From NCBI RefSeq assembly GCF_024609245.1, contig NZ_JANJYH010000008.1:1-64000 (forward strand): a DNA stretch of 64,000 nt. Direction: 5' to 3'. A program made the position numbers and the translations under genes. Shown here one piece after another: positions 45,466 through 53,415 of this stretch. The stretch is from Haloarchaeobius sp. FL176. Its GTDB lineage: Archaea; Halobacteriota; Halobacteria; Halobacteriales; Natrialbaceae. Below the pieces are notes generated by a model. That model saw only the letters and a program-made list of their open reading frames with translations. It was not told the DNA's origin and made no database searches. Position 1 is the stretch's first letter. Each line of letters begins with the position of its first letter.

Positions 45466-45783
45466 TTACCAGCGGCCCGGCTGCGTGTCGGAGTCTGCCC
45501 CCAGCGGAGCGAGCTCGACGTACGACTGTTCCCAGCGGTAGCGGTTCTGGATCCACGAGCGACCCGCTTCGGTGAGCGCGTACTCGTTGGAGCGGCCGTT
45601 GCGCCGTGATTTCTCGAGGAGTCCCGCCGACTCAAGCTCCTCGAAGACGGTGTAGACGTGACCGGAGACGAACGAGCGGTCCTGAGTCTCCTCCAGTTCC
45701 CGCTGTATCTCGCGGCCGTTGGGCGATTCCAGACTCGTGATTGCGAACATCATATCGCGTTGGAGTGCGGTCAGCTGTTCCAT
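45466..45783 (-). CDS. PadR-like winged-helix regulator A
   Basis: A 105-residue PadR-type protein: LTALQRDMMFAITSLESPNG, then EIQRELEE, the wing region GHVYTVFEELESAGLLEKSRRNGR, and EYALTEAGRSWIQNRY. It is a cytoplasmic DNA-binding dimer, usually a repressor released by ligands. It is clearly paralogous to the protein at 59544, which also sits next to a glycan gene. It is cotranscribed with the asparagine-synthetase-like gene. No bipartite element precedes it, which would fit an independently expressed controller. Confidence 0.88.
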   Translation of the reverse strand: MEQLTALQRDMMFAITSLESPNGREIQRELEETQDRSFVSGHVYTVFEELESAGLLEKSRRNGRSNEYALTEAGRSWIQNRYRWEQSYVELAPLGADSDTQPGRW

Positions 45784-45955
45784 CGGTTCTACCGTCCACC
45801 CGTGGGAACGTAAGGTCGGACGATAGTTCAGCAGCTTACCAACAGTCTAAGGGCCGTGAACAGACGATATCGGGCTCTGGGAACCGCTTCGATACACCGG
45901 CAGCCACGGACAGCCCCCGTGGTTCCGGGAACGCGGCGGTCCGGCACGGCTGGAT

Positions 45956-45979
45956 ACGGCTTACCCGACGCATAATAAA
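45956..45979 (+). promoter_or_regulatory. Bipartite glycan-region promoter element, copy 9
   Basis: ACGGCTTAC, six bases, CATAATAAA (45971-45979). It ends 30 bases before the GlmU-like start at 46009. Confidence 0.6.
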
Positions 45980-46008
45980 ACCCGGAGACTGCGTAGAGTT
46001 CGATACCA

Positions 46009-47190
46009 ATGCAAGCCGTACTCCTCGCTGCCGGACGCGGAACCAGAATGCGCCCCCTGTCGGCGGAGCGACCGAAACCGATGCTGCCGGTTGCGGACCG
46101 CCCACTCGCCGCCCACGCCGCCGACGCGGCCGTGGCGGCGGGCGTCGACGAACTCGTCCTCGTCGTCGGCTACGAGGGGGAGACGCTCAGGTCCTACTTC
46201 GGAGACTCCTACCGCTCGACACCCGTCGAATACGCGGTCCAGGAATCGACCGATGGGACCGCAGACGCCGTCGCCGCTGCCGCGGACCACCTCGACGGGC
46301 CCTTCCTCGTCCTCAACGGCGACAGCATCTACGACCCCGACTCCGTGGCCAGGCTCGTCGAGTCCGGCCCGAGTCTTGGCGTCCACGAGGTCGACCGACC
46401 GTCGAACTACGGCGTGGTCACGCTCGCTGACGGGACGGTCGAGAGCATCGTGGAGAAACCCGACGAACCACCGACGAACCTCGTCAACGCAGGCGCCTAC
46501 GTGTTCCCGGCGGCCGCGCGCGACTGGCTCTCGGTGCCCACGAGCGACCGGGGGGAACGGGAGCTCACGGACGTGCTCGCGACCACCATCGAACGGACGG
46601 CGGTGACGCCGGTCGAGCTGGCGGAGTGGCTCGACGTCGGTCGACCGTGGGAGCTCCTGGCCGCCAACGAGCGTCGGATCGGCCAGCAGGGCAGGCGGCT
46701 CGACGGCGACGTGAGCGAGTCGGCCCGCATCGTGGGTGACGTGGTCGTGGAGGACGGTGCGACGGTCGGCGAGGGTGTCGTCGTCGAGGGCCCCGCCCGG
46801 ATCAGGGCGGGCGCAAACGTGGGGCCGAACGCGTACGTCCGCGCCACGACGCTCGTCGGACGGGGAGCGACCGTCGGCCACGCCGCCGAGGTGAAGAACA
46901 GCCTGTTGATGGCGGGCGCGAACGTCGCCCACCTCTCGTCGATCTCCGACAGCGTCATCGGCCGCGACGTCGACGTCGGCGCGGGGATGACGGTAGCGAA
47001 CCTGCGGCACGACGAGGAGCCGGTCAGGCTCGACGTCAAGGGGGAACCAGTCTCGACCGGCCGCCGCGAGTTCGGGGCCGTGGTCGGCGACCGGGCGAAG
47101 ACGGGCATCGACACGAGCCTGAGCGCCGGCGTGAAACTCTCGGCCGGTGCCACGACCGCCCCCGGTGAAACGGTGGTTCGAGACCGATGA
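46009..47190 (+). CDS. GlmU-like sugar-1-phosphate nucleotidylyltransferase/acetyltransferase
   Basis: A 393-residue two-domain protein. Residues 1-230 are a nucleotidyltransferase with AAGRGTRMRPLSAERPKPMLP, LNGDSIYD and VEKPDEP. Residues 235-393 are a left-handed beta-helix acyltransferase domain (hexad repeats; GAGMTVANLRHD near the active site). Archaeal relatives make UDP-GlcNAc from GlcN-1-P or GlcNAc-1-P, though some make other NDP-sugars. With glmS nearby, UDP-GlcNAc supply for the surface glycan is likely. The flippase gene follows within about 70 bases. Confidence 0.9.
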   Translation: MQAVLLAAGRGTRMRPLSAERPKPMLPVADRPLAAHAADAAVAAGVDELVLVVGYEGETLRSYFGDSYRSTPVEYAVQESTDGTADAVAAAADHLDGPFLVLNGDSIYDPDSVARLVESGPSLGVHEVDRPSNYGVVTLADGTVESIVEKPDEPPTNLVNAGAYVFPAAARDWLSVPTSDRGERELTDVLATTIERTAVTPVELAEWLDVGRPWELLAANERRIGQQGRRLDGDVSESARIVGDVVVEDGATVGEGVVVEGPARIRAGANVGPNAYVRATTLVGRGATVGHAAEVKNSLLMAGANVAHLSSISDSVIGRDVDVGAGMTVANLRHDEEPVRLDVKGEPVSTGRREFGAVVGDRAKTGIDTSLSAGVKLSAGATTAPGETVVRDR

Positions 47191-47262
47191 CCGGCAGAGT
47201 CGCACCCCGGCGTGGGCGAGACCCGATCCCACCGCCCGGGCCCGACTGTCCGCGGAACCGGG

Positions 47263-49503
47263 GTGAGCGGTAGTGTGGCGAGGGAACTCACGACAGGGTT
47301 CACGTTCGTCGTCGGCGCGAAGGTGCTCGTGCTCGTGCTCGGTGTCGCAGTGTCCCCGTTCCTCGTCCACCTCATGGGCGCGAAGCCGTACGGGAGCTAC
47401 GTGTTCCTGTTCTCCCTGTTCAGCCTCTACATGACACTCGTCAGCTCCGGGGTCAGCGACGGCGTGCGGAAGTACCTCGGTGAGGACCGGGACAGCAGAC
47501 AGTGGGACGAGCGCGTGCTCGGGTTCTACCTGCGCTACGCGACGGTCGCCGCCATCGTCGGCGCAGGCCTGCTCTGGGCGGTGACCAACGTCGGGCGCAT
47601 CAACCAGTACCTCGACGGCGACCAGGTCCTCCTGCATCTCCACCTGCTGGTGGTCCTCGTCGTGACCTCGCAGTTCCGCACCTACGTCCAGCGGGGCCTG
47701 CTCGGCTTCGAGCTCGAACACTACTCCGAGTCGCTCCGTGTCATCTACAAGGTCGGCTTCCTGACCGGAGCCATCGCGCTGGTCGCGCTCGGGTTCGGCG
47801 TCACCGGTGTCCTCGTGAGTCACATCGTGACGAGCGTCGTGGTGACTCTCGTCGGCCTCGGGTTCCTCTCGACTCAGGTCGACCTCCTCGACGTGCTGCG
47901 GTCCTCGACTGGCGACCTCCCACGGCGAGAGATGCTGACGTTCAACAACCTCAGCGTGGCGCTCATCGTCCTGCTGACCTCGCTGTACCACGTCGACGTC
48001 ATCCTGCTCCGGTTCTACAGCGGGGAGGCGGTGACTGCCTACTATCGCGTCTCGCTGCTGTTCGCGGAGTTCCTCTGGTTCGTCCCGCTGGCACTCCAGA
48101 CGGTCCTGCTCCAGTCCACCTCGCGGCTGTTCGAGCGCGAACGGTACGCGCAAATCAAGGCCATCTCGGCCCGGATCACCCGGTACACGGTCCTCCTGAC
48201 GGCCCTGCTCGCCATCGGCATCGCCGGGCTCTCGCCCATCGTCGTCCCGCTCCTCTACTCGCAGGAGTTCACCACCAGCCTCCTCCCGCTGTTCATCCTG
48301 CTCCCCGGCGCGTTCGGCTTCGCCGTCGCGCGGCCGATCCTCGCCATCGGACAGAGCAGCGGTCGGCTCAACTCGCTCGTTGTCGCGGCCGGGGTGGCCG
48401 CCGTCCTGAACCTCGTCCTCAACGTCGCGCTCATCCCCCGGTTCGGGGCCGTCGGTGCGGCGCTCGCGACGAGCACCGCCTACGGCTCGATGCTGGCGCT
48501 GCACATCTGGAGCGCTCGCCGCATCGGCTTCGACCCGTTCGCCGACATCCGGCCGGTGCGGACCGGAGTGACGGTACTCGTCTCCGCCGTCCCCATCCTG
48601 TGGCTCTCGACGGTCGTGACGCCGGACCTCCTCGCGGTGGCTGTCGTCCCCCCGATGGGGCTCCTCATCTACACGACCGTCGCCTTCGTGACCGGTGCGC
48701 TCGACGTCGCGGAGCTCTCGCACTTCCTGCGGTCGCTGCCGGACCCGCTCGGCGGGTGGGCGGACAGCATCATCACCCGGGTCGGCGGGCGGGACGCGAC
48801 GAGCTCGCGGCTCCAGCGCTGGCTGCTCGGCGCCGGGGTCGTGCTGTTCGTCCTCGGCATCGCGATCTCCGCCAGCGGTGCCGCCTCGGTCGTGCTGCCC
48901 GGGGACGGGCCCGACGACGACTCGGACGGACCGGCCGCGACGACGGCACCTCCGGGGACGACCGAGGTGGCCGGTACGTCGGCAGGGACGGCAACCACGG
49001 GTTCGGGCACGACCACTGGGGGCGCGACGACGACCGCTGACGGGACGACGACCGGACCGGGGCCACCGACGAGTACGGCGACGCCAACACGAACCGCCAC
49101 GGCGACGCAGACCTCGACCAGCACGGCGACGCCAACACGAACCGCCACGGCGACGGCCACTGACACACCGACTGCTACCAACACACCCACACCGACCGCC
49201 ACCCAGACCAGTACACCGACCGCCACCCAGACCAGTACACCGACCGCCACATCGACGAGCACGCCGACAGCGACGGCAACCAGCACGCCGACAGCGACGG
49301 CAACCAGCACGCCGACTTCGACACCGACACAGACCAGCAGCACGGCCACCACGTCGACCACGACGGGTGGGACCAACGGCTCGACTACGGACGACGTCGC
49401 GGTCGGACGTGCGGGCAGTTCCTGGGGACTCGACCCGTGGCTCCTGGCACTCGGACCGGCACTCGCGTTCGGCGCGTACCGGACACGGCTGCAGGACGAG
49501 TGA
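47263..49503 (+). CDS. Polysaccharide flippase with Thr/Pro-rich tail and C-terminal anchor
   Basis: Residues 1 to about 490 are a MOP-superfamily flippase (Wzx-like) with about fourteen helices, beginning ARELTTGFTFVVGAKVLVL and with the usual FLVHLMGAKPYGSYVFLFSL. A further helix at about 520-545 is followed by about 140 residues of nearly pure T, P, A and S (about 563-704), then an acidic stretch and a last hydrophobic segment (WLLALGPALAFGAY) near the C-terminus. The flippase part would move lipid-linked oligosaccharide outward; the mucin-like tail is probably extracellular and O-glycosylated. Length is 746 residues, far above the usual 480-520. The start is uncertain: GTG 47212, 47263 or 47275. 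Confidence 0.82.
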   Translation: MSGSVARELTTGFTFVVGAKVLVLVLGVAVSPFLVHLMGAKPYGSYVFLFSLFSLYMTLVSSGVSDGVRKYLGEDRDSRQWDERVLGFYLRYATVAAIVGAGLLWAVTNVGRINQYLDGDQVLLHLHLLVVLVVTSQFRTYVQRGLLGFELEHYSESLRVIYKVGFLTGAIALVALGFGVTGVLVSHIVTSVVVTLVGLGFLSTQVDLLDVLRSSTGDLPRREMLTFNNLSVALIVLLTSLYHVDVILLRFYSGEAVTAYYRVSLLFAEFLWFVPLALQTVLLQSTSRLFERERYAQIKAISARITRYTVLLTALLAIGIAGLSPIVVPLLYSQEFTTSLLPLFILLPGAFGFAVARPILAIGQSSGRLNSLVVAAGVAAVLNLVLNVALIPRFGAVGAALATSTAYGSMLALHIWSARRIGFDPFADIRPVRTGVTVLVSAVPILWLSTVVTPDLLAVAVVPPMGLLIYTTVAFVTGALDVAELSHFLRSLPDPLGGWADSIITRVGGRDATSSRLQRWLLGAGVVLFVLGIAISASGAASVVLPGDGPDDDSDGPAATTAPPGTTEVAGTSAGTATTGSGTTTGGATTTADGTTTGPGPPTSTATPTRTATATQTSTSTATPTRTATATATDTPTATNTPTPTATQTSTPTATQTSTPTATSTSTPTATATSTPTATATSTPTSTPTQTSSTATTSTTTGGTNGSTTDDVAVGRAGSSWGLDPWLLALGPALAFGAYRTRLQDE
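49075..49316 (+). repeat. Coding tandem repeats in the flippase tail
   Basis: A 24-base unit beginning ACCGACCGCCACCCAGACC is present twice in full at 49191-49238 and partly to 49250. A second 24-base unit beginning ACGCCGACAGCGACGG is present twice at 49261-49308 with a partial third copy. A 33-base block starting at 49075 recurs at 49123. Unit lengths are multiples of three and encode T/P/A/S-rich sequence, so copy number can vary without a frameshift. Confidence 0.85.
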
Positions 49504-49575
49504 CTGGCGAATGAACGTCTGTTTTCGCGGCGCTCCGCGTCATCGGTGAGCGGTGAAACCGAAAGACGAGCCGCC

Positions 49576-51252
49576 TCAGCCCAGCAGCGAGACGGGGTTC
49601 GAGACGGGTGAGTCAGAGAGATCCTCGAGCCAGCACCGGACGTCCATGAACCGGAGTTTCACGCGGGGGGGCAGGTCGTGGACCGTCGGTGCGTCCGCGA
49701 AGAACCGTTCGTCGACGTTCTCCTGCTGGTAGTGCTCCTTGCGGTCCGGCCACGGCGTCTCGAAGGTCTTCAGCCCCGGGACGGCCCGCCGGAGCAACTT
49801 CTCGACCTGGTTCCGGCGGAACGTCTTACGGGGCCGGTCCGGCGGTGAGTACCGGAGCAGGTCGTCGTCGACACGCTGCAGCGCCGCCCGGTAGGTCTGC
49901 CGGGTCCGATGCTCCGGCGGCGTCTGGAGGTGCCACGCGAGCAGTTCGCTATCGGCCCCGACGAACGACTCCACGTACCTGTCCGCGAGGTGATTGCGGA
50001 ACGAGAGCGTGGGCTGGTTCTGGATACCCACCAGCGGGATGGCGTTGTACACCGAGTCGCAGCGGTCGTCGAGCCGCCGGCGCTGGGATTCGAGCGCGTC
50101 CTTGCAGAACTCGACGCTGTCGCTCGGCAGTGCGGTGTCGATGGAGTCGAGCCGCTCGTCGAGCTTCCAGAAGCCGAACTTCTCGAACAGCAGCGTCTCG
50201 GCGAGGTCAGGGTCAGGCTCGAGCCCGCTACGCGGGACAGAGAAGCCGAGCACATCGGTCGTCCGCTCCGGCCGGAAGTGAGCGGCGAGGAACGTGTCGA
50301 ACAGCAGTCCGTGGAAGACGGAGTCGACGTCCATCCCCTCGTCGCCGTTCTCGTGGTGCACGTGGAGTGCCTCCCGGATGCTGCCACCGTACTGGATGGT
50401 GTCGCCGTCGGTGTTCATGTAGCCGCCCTCGGGGTCGATCACCTCGTGGTCGACACCGTACTGGTCGGCCAGGCGACGGGAGATGCGCACCTCGTCGCTG
50501 TCCGGCCGACCGACGGTGTAGCAGCGTTCGAGCTCGTCGAGTTCGGCGAGGAACAGCCGCGAGTCGTAGCCCGCGCTCAGCAGGACTCCCGTCCGTCCCG
50601 GCTGGCCGCGGCGGCAGTGGATGGCACGCTCCAGACGCTCGGCCAGCGATTCGACGTAGTCGAACCGACGCGGCTCGTAGACGAACCGCTGCAGGGGGCC
50701 CGTCTCGTCCGCACCGAGGTAGCCGTCGAACGGCACGCGGTTCACCGACTCGTAGAGCGTCCGAGTGCCGAGGACGACACCCATGTGAAGGAACTCCAGC
50801 AACGACTGTCGGGAGACCGTGACGTCGTCGGCGACAGCGACGACCTCGGTGGGGTCAGTCCCGAACACCCTGGTTCCGTCCGTGTCGGTGTAGAAACACT
50901 CCCAGGACCGGATCGGGTCGGAGACGACGAGTGGCCGGTCACCATCGTCGATGGCGACGACGAAGGAGCCGTTCAGTTCGGCGATGGCGTCCGTGCCGTA
51001 CGCTCCGTACTGTTCGAGCAGCCAGCGGGCGGTGTCATCGACGTCGCGCCCCGGCAGGTACGCCTCACCCCAGACTGCACAGCAGCCCTGATCGCTCTCG
51101 TGGACGCTGGTCCGGCCGGGATGGCCGAGTGCCTGGTCGCTGACGCCGACCGCGAGGCCCGGTCCCTCAAGGACGGTGTCGAACGCGCCCGTGTCGCGGA
51201 GCGCCTCGAGCGCCGGTGCGTCGCCGAACACTCCAAACAGTTCAGTGTTCAC
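49576..51252 (-). CDS. Asparagine synthetase-like protein with degenerate motifs
   Basis: The 558-residue protein has an N-terminal glutaminase-like fold without a nucleophile (start MNTELFGVFGD; no Cys2) but with DPIRSWECFYT and GTDPTEVVAVAD, typical of the class II amidotransferase fold. The synthetase domain has a modified PP-loop, VLLSAGYDSRLFLAE (SAGYDS in place of SGGVDS). It is probably an amidotransferase or ligase for a sugar or lipid acceptor and not an asparagine synthetase. It lies 12 bases after glmS, so it is cotranscribed with it. Confidence 0.82.
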   Translation of the reverse strand: MNTELFGVFGDAPALEALRDTGAFDTVLEGPGLAVGVSDQALGHPGRTSVHESDQGCCAVWGEAYLPGRDVDDTARWLLEQYGAYGTDAIAELNGSFVVAIDDGDRPLVVSDPIRSWECFYTDTDGTRVFGTDPTEVVAVADDVTVSRQSLLEFLHMGVVLGTRTLYESVNRVPFDGYLGADETGPLQRFVYEPRRFDYVESLAERLERAIHCRRGQPGRTGVLLSAGYDSRLFLAELDELERCYTVGRPDSDEVRISRRLADQYGVDHEVIDPEGGYMNTDGDTIQYGGSIREALHVHHENGDEGMDVDSVFHGLLFDTFLAAHFRPERTTDVLGFSVPRSGLEPDPDLAETLLFEKFGFWKLDERLDSIDTALPSDSVEFCKDALESQRRRLDDRCDSVYNAIPLVGIQNQPTLSFRNHLADRYVESFVGADSELLAWHLQTPPEHRTRQTYRAALQRVDDDLLRYSPPDRPRKTFRRNQVEKLLRRAVPGLKTFETPWPDRKEHYQQENVDERFFADAPTVHDLPPRVKLRFMDVRCWLEDLSDSPVSNPVSLLG

Positions 51253-51264
51253 GGCTGCCGTCGG

Positions 51265-53082
51265 TCACTCGACCGTGACACTCTTCGCGAGGTTCCGTGG
51301 CTTGTCGATCTCGCGGTCGAGGCGATTGGCCGCGTAGTACGAGACGAGCTGGAGCTGGACGTTCGCCAGCAATCCCTCCAAGAGTTCGTGCGTCTCGGGG
51401 ACTGTAAGCCGCTTGTCGGCCAGCTCGGCCCCGGTCTCCTCGTCGTCGGTGACGAGGACGATCGGCGCACCGCGGCTCTTTGCCTCGGTCGCGTTCGTCA
51501 GCGTCTTGCTCCGCTCCTCGCCCGTCGCGATGGCGAAGATCGGCGTCGACGGCGTCACGAGCGCGAGCGGGCCGTGCTTGAGCCGGCCGCTGGTGAAGCT
51601 CTCTGCGTGCTCGTAAGTGATCTCCTTGAACTTCAGCGCGCCCTCCTTGGCGACCGGGAAGCCGAGGTGGCGACCGATGAAGAGGTACGCCTCGCTGTCG
51701 ACGTAGTCGTGGGCGACCGACCGGGCGTCCGAGGACTCGAGGACGTACTGGAGGTCGTCCGGAAGTCGCTCCAGCGCCGCCAGGACCTCGTCGAAGTCGT
51801 CCCGTGGTTCCGTACCGTCGATGTCCTCGGCGAGTCGGCGCGCGAGCAGCAGCAGCGTGACGACCTGCGACGAGAACGTCTTCGTCGCGGCGACACCGAT
51901 CTCCGGGCCGGCACGGATGAACACCGTCTCGTCGGCACGGCGTGCAGCCGTCGAACCCATGACGTTCGTCACCGCGACCGTGGTCGCACCGGCCTCGGCA
52001 GCCTCGGCCATGGCTGAGAGGGTGTCGGCGGTTTCGCCGCTCTGGGTGACGGGTATCGCGAGAGTGCTGTCGTCGACCAGATTCGACGACGCCCCGTACT
52101 CGCTGGCCCGGTACGCCGTGGCCTCGACCCCTGCGTCCTGCAGGAGCTTCGACCCGTACAGCGCTGCATGATACGATGTACCGCACGCGACGAAGTCGAC
52201 CTGGTCGTAGTCTTCGAACGCGCCCGCTTCGAGCCCGTCGAGGGAGACGCTCCCGGTCTCCGGGTCGATCCGCCCCTCGATCGTCTGCCTGAGCGCGGTG
52301 GGCTGTGTGTCGATCTCCTTGAGCATGTAGTGGTCGTACGAGCCCTTGCCCGTCTCCTTGGCGTCCCACTCGATGTGCTCGATCTCGCTCTCGATGGGGT
52401 CACCCTTGATGTCCATCATCGAGAAACCGTCGGGGTCGACGCGCGCGATCTCGCCGTCCTCGAGGTAGACCACGTCGCTCGTTCGTTCGAGGAACGCCGG
52501 CACGTCACTGGCGAGGAAGAACGCCCCGTCGTCGATGCCGACCACGAGCGGTGTCCCGTGGCGGGCGCTCAGGATGGTCTCCTCCTCTTCGATGATCGCC
52601 GCGACCGCGTAGCTCCCTTCCAGCCGTTCGAGAGCCCGTCGGAAGGCGGTCTCGGGCTCCAGCCCCCCGTCGAGGTAGTGTGCGATGAGGTGCGGGATGA
52701 CCTCTGTGTCGGTGTCGCTCACGAACTGGTTGCCCGTCGCCTCGAGCTGCGAGCGGAGCTTGTCGTAGTTCTCGATGACGCCGTTGTGGACGACGGCGAC
52801 GCGCCCCTCGGGATCGGTGTGTGGATGGGCGTTCTGGTCGGTCGGCGGGCCGTGGGTGCTCCAGCGGGTGTGGCCGATGCCAACCGTCCCGCTCGGCGGG
52901 TCGTCGGGGAGTGCATCGCGCACCTCCGAGACGTTCCCGGCGCGCTTGAACGTCTTGATGCCGCTTCCGTTCTGGACGGCGACGCCCGCGGAGTCGTACC
53001 CGCGATACTCGAGGTTGCTGAGGCCGTCCATCAGCGTCGACACGGTCTCGTCGGTGCCGACGCACCCGATGATACCACACAT
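51265..53082 (-). CDS. glmS: Glutamine--fructose-6-phosphate aminotransferase
   Basis: This 605-residue GlmS is complete. It has a Cys2 nucleophile in MCGIIGCVG, the class II glutaminase domain with YRGYDSAGVAV and GIGHTRWSTHGPPTDQNAHPH, two SIS domains with TQSGETADTLSAM, and the C-terminal PRNLAKSVTVE. It converts fructose 6-phosphate and glutamine to glucosamine 6-phosphate, the first step towards UDP-GlcNAc. Its location next to an amidotransferase-like gene and within the glycan region suggests a dedicated supply. The bipartite element lies 170 bases upstream, so a leader of about 140 bases is expected. Confidence 0.96.
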   Translation of the reverse strand: MCGIIGCVGTDETVSTLMDGLSNLEYRGYDSAGVAVQNGSGIKTFKRAGNVSEVRDALPDDPPSGTVGIGHTRWSTHGPPTDQNAHPHTDPEGRVAVVHNGVIENYDKLRSQLEATGNQFVSDTDTEVIPHLIAHYLDGGLEPETAFRRALERLEGSYAVAAIIEEEETILSARHGTPLVVGIDDGAFFLASDVPAFLERTSDVVYLEDGEIARVDPDGFSMMDIKGDPIESEIEHIEWDAKETGKGSYDHYMLKEIDTQPTALRQTIEGRIDPETGSVSLDGLEAGAFEDYDQVDFVACGTSYHAALYGSKLLQDAGVEATAYRASEYGASSNLVDDSTLAIPVTQSGETADTLSAMAEAAEAGATTVAVTNVMGSTAARRADETVFIRAGPEIGVAATKTFSSQVVTLLLLARRLAEDIDGTEPRDDFDEVLAALERLPDDLQYVLESSDARSVAHDYVDSEAYLFIGRHLGFPVAKEGALKFKEITYEHAESFTSGRLKHGPLALVTPSTPIFAIATGEERSKTLTNATEAKSRGAPIVLVTDDEETGAELADKRLTVPETHELLEGLLANVQLQLVSYYAANRLDREIDKPRNLAKSVTVE

Positions 53083-53083
53083 G

Positions 53084-53176
53084 TCAGCGGCACACCTCGC
53101 GTTCGCCGTGGAGCGAGCTGGTCGGGAGCCGATTGTCGATTCGAGACGCCGTATCGGTCAGGTTGTCGTCTATCAT
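53084..53176 (-). CDS. Candidate 30-residue leader ORF before glmS
   Basis: The frame MIDDNLTDTASRIDNRLPTS... ends in a TGA one base before the glmS ATG. It lies in the long leader between bipartite element copy 10 (53252) and glmS. The peptide has more normal haloarchaeal composition than the other leader frames. It could couple translation or sense metabolites, but chance is possible for 31 codons. Confidence 0.3.
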   Translation of the reverse strand: MIDDNLTDTASRIDNRLPTSSLHGEREVCR

Positions 53177-53251
53177 ACGTACTCGATTGCCGCACGTTGT
53201 TGCCCATTTGGGCTTGACGCGGGTACGGCCAGACCAAGGCACGAACGGGGC

Positions 53252-53275
53252 ATTACTATACGCGAGATAAGCAGC
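53252..53275 (-). promoter_or_regulatory. Bipartite glycan-region promoter element, copy 10
   Basis: In gene direction: GCTGCTTAT, six bases, TATAGTAAT. It precedes glmS at 170 bases and is divergent from copy 11. Confidence 0.6.
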
Positions 53276-53366
53276 CGATAGACAGCTGTTAGGGTTCGGA
53301 GTTCCCCACCGACAGCGGACGCCCGAGGCTGACCCGCTGCTCTCTCGCTGCAGATGAGCGGCCGCA

Positions 53367-53390
53367 GCGGTTTAGCCGTCCAGTAATAAT
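53367..53390 (+). promoter_or_regulatory. Bipartite glycan-region promoter element, copy 11
   Basis: GCGGTTTAG, six bases, AGTAATAAT (53382-53390). It ends 26 bases before ATG 53416 and supports that start over the ATG at 53389, which overlaps the element. Confidence 0.55.
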
Positions 53391-53415
53391 GCGACTCCCG
53401 CACCATTCTCGATCG

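Noticed and set aside
45826-45857. Possible further bipartite element near the PadR-like gene A
   Set aside because: GCAGCTTAC is present but no TATAGTAAA-like box lies at the right spacing in either direction, so it was not counted.
47187-47273. A 28-codon frame overlapping the GlmU-like stop (ATGA)
   Set aside because: It is out of frame with the flippase, rich in P and R, and stops inside the likely flippase start region; the overlap is probably chance.
45961-48723. A 920-codon open frame on the minus strand
   Set aside because: It is antisense to the GlmU-like and flippase genes, is rich in R, H, D and E in a pattern caused by high-GC codons, and has no domain.
49075-49316. Short tandem repeats considered as a CRISPR array
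   Set aside because: Units are directly adjacent, multiples of three, and translate as T/P/A/S repeats in the frame of the flippase; there are no spacers or cas genes.
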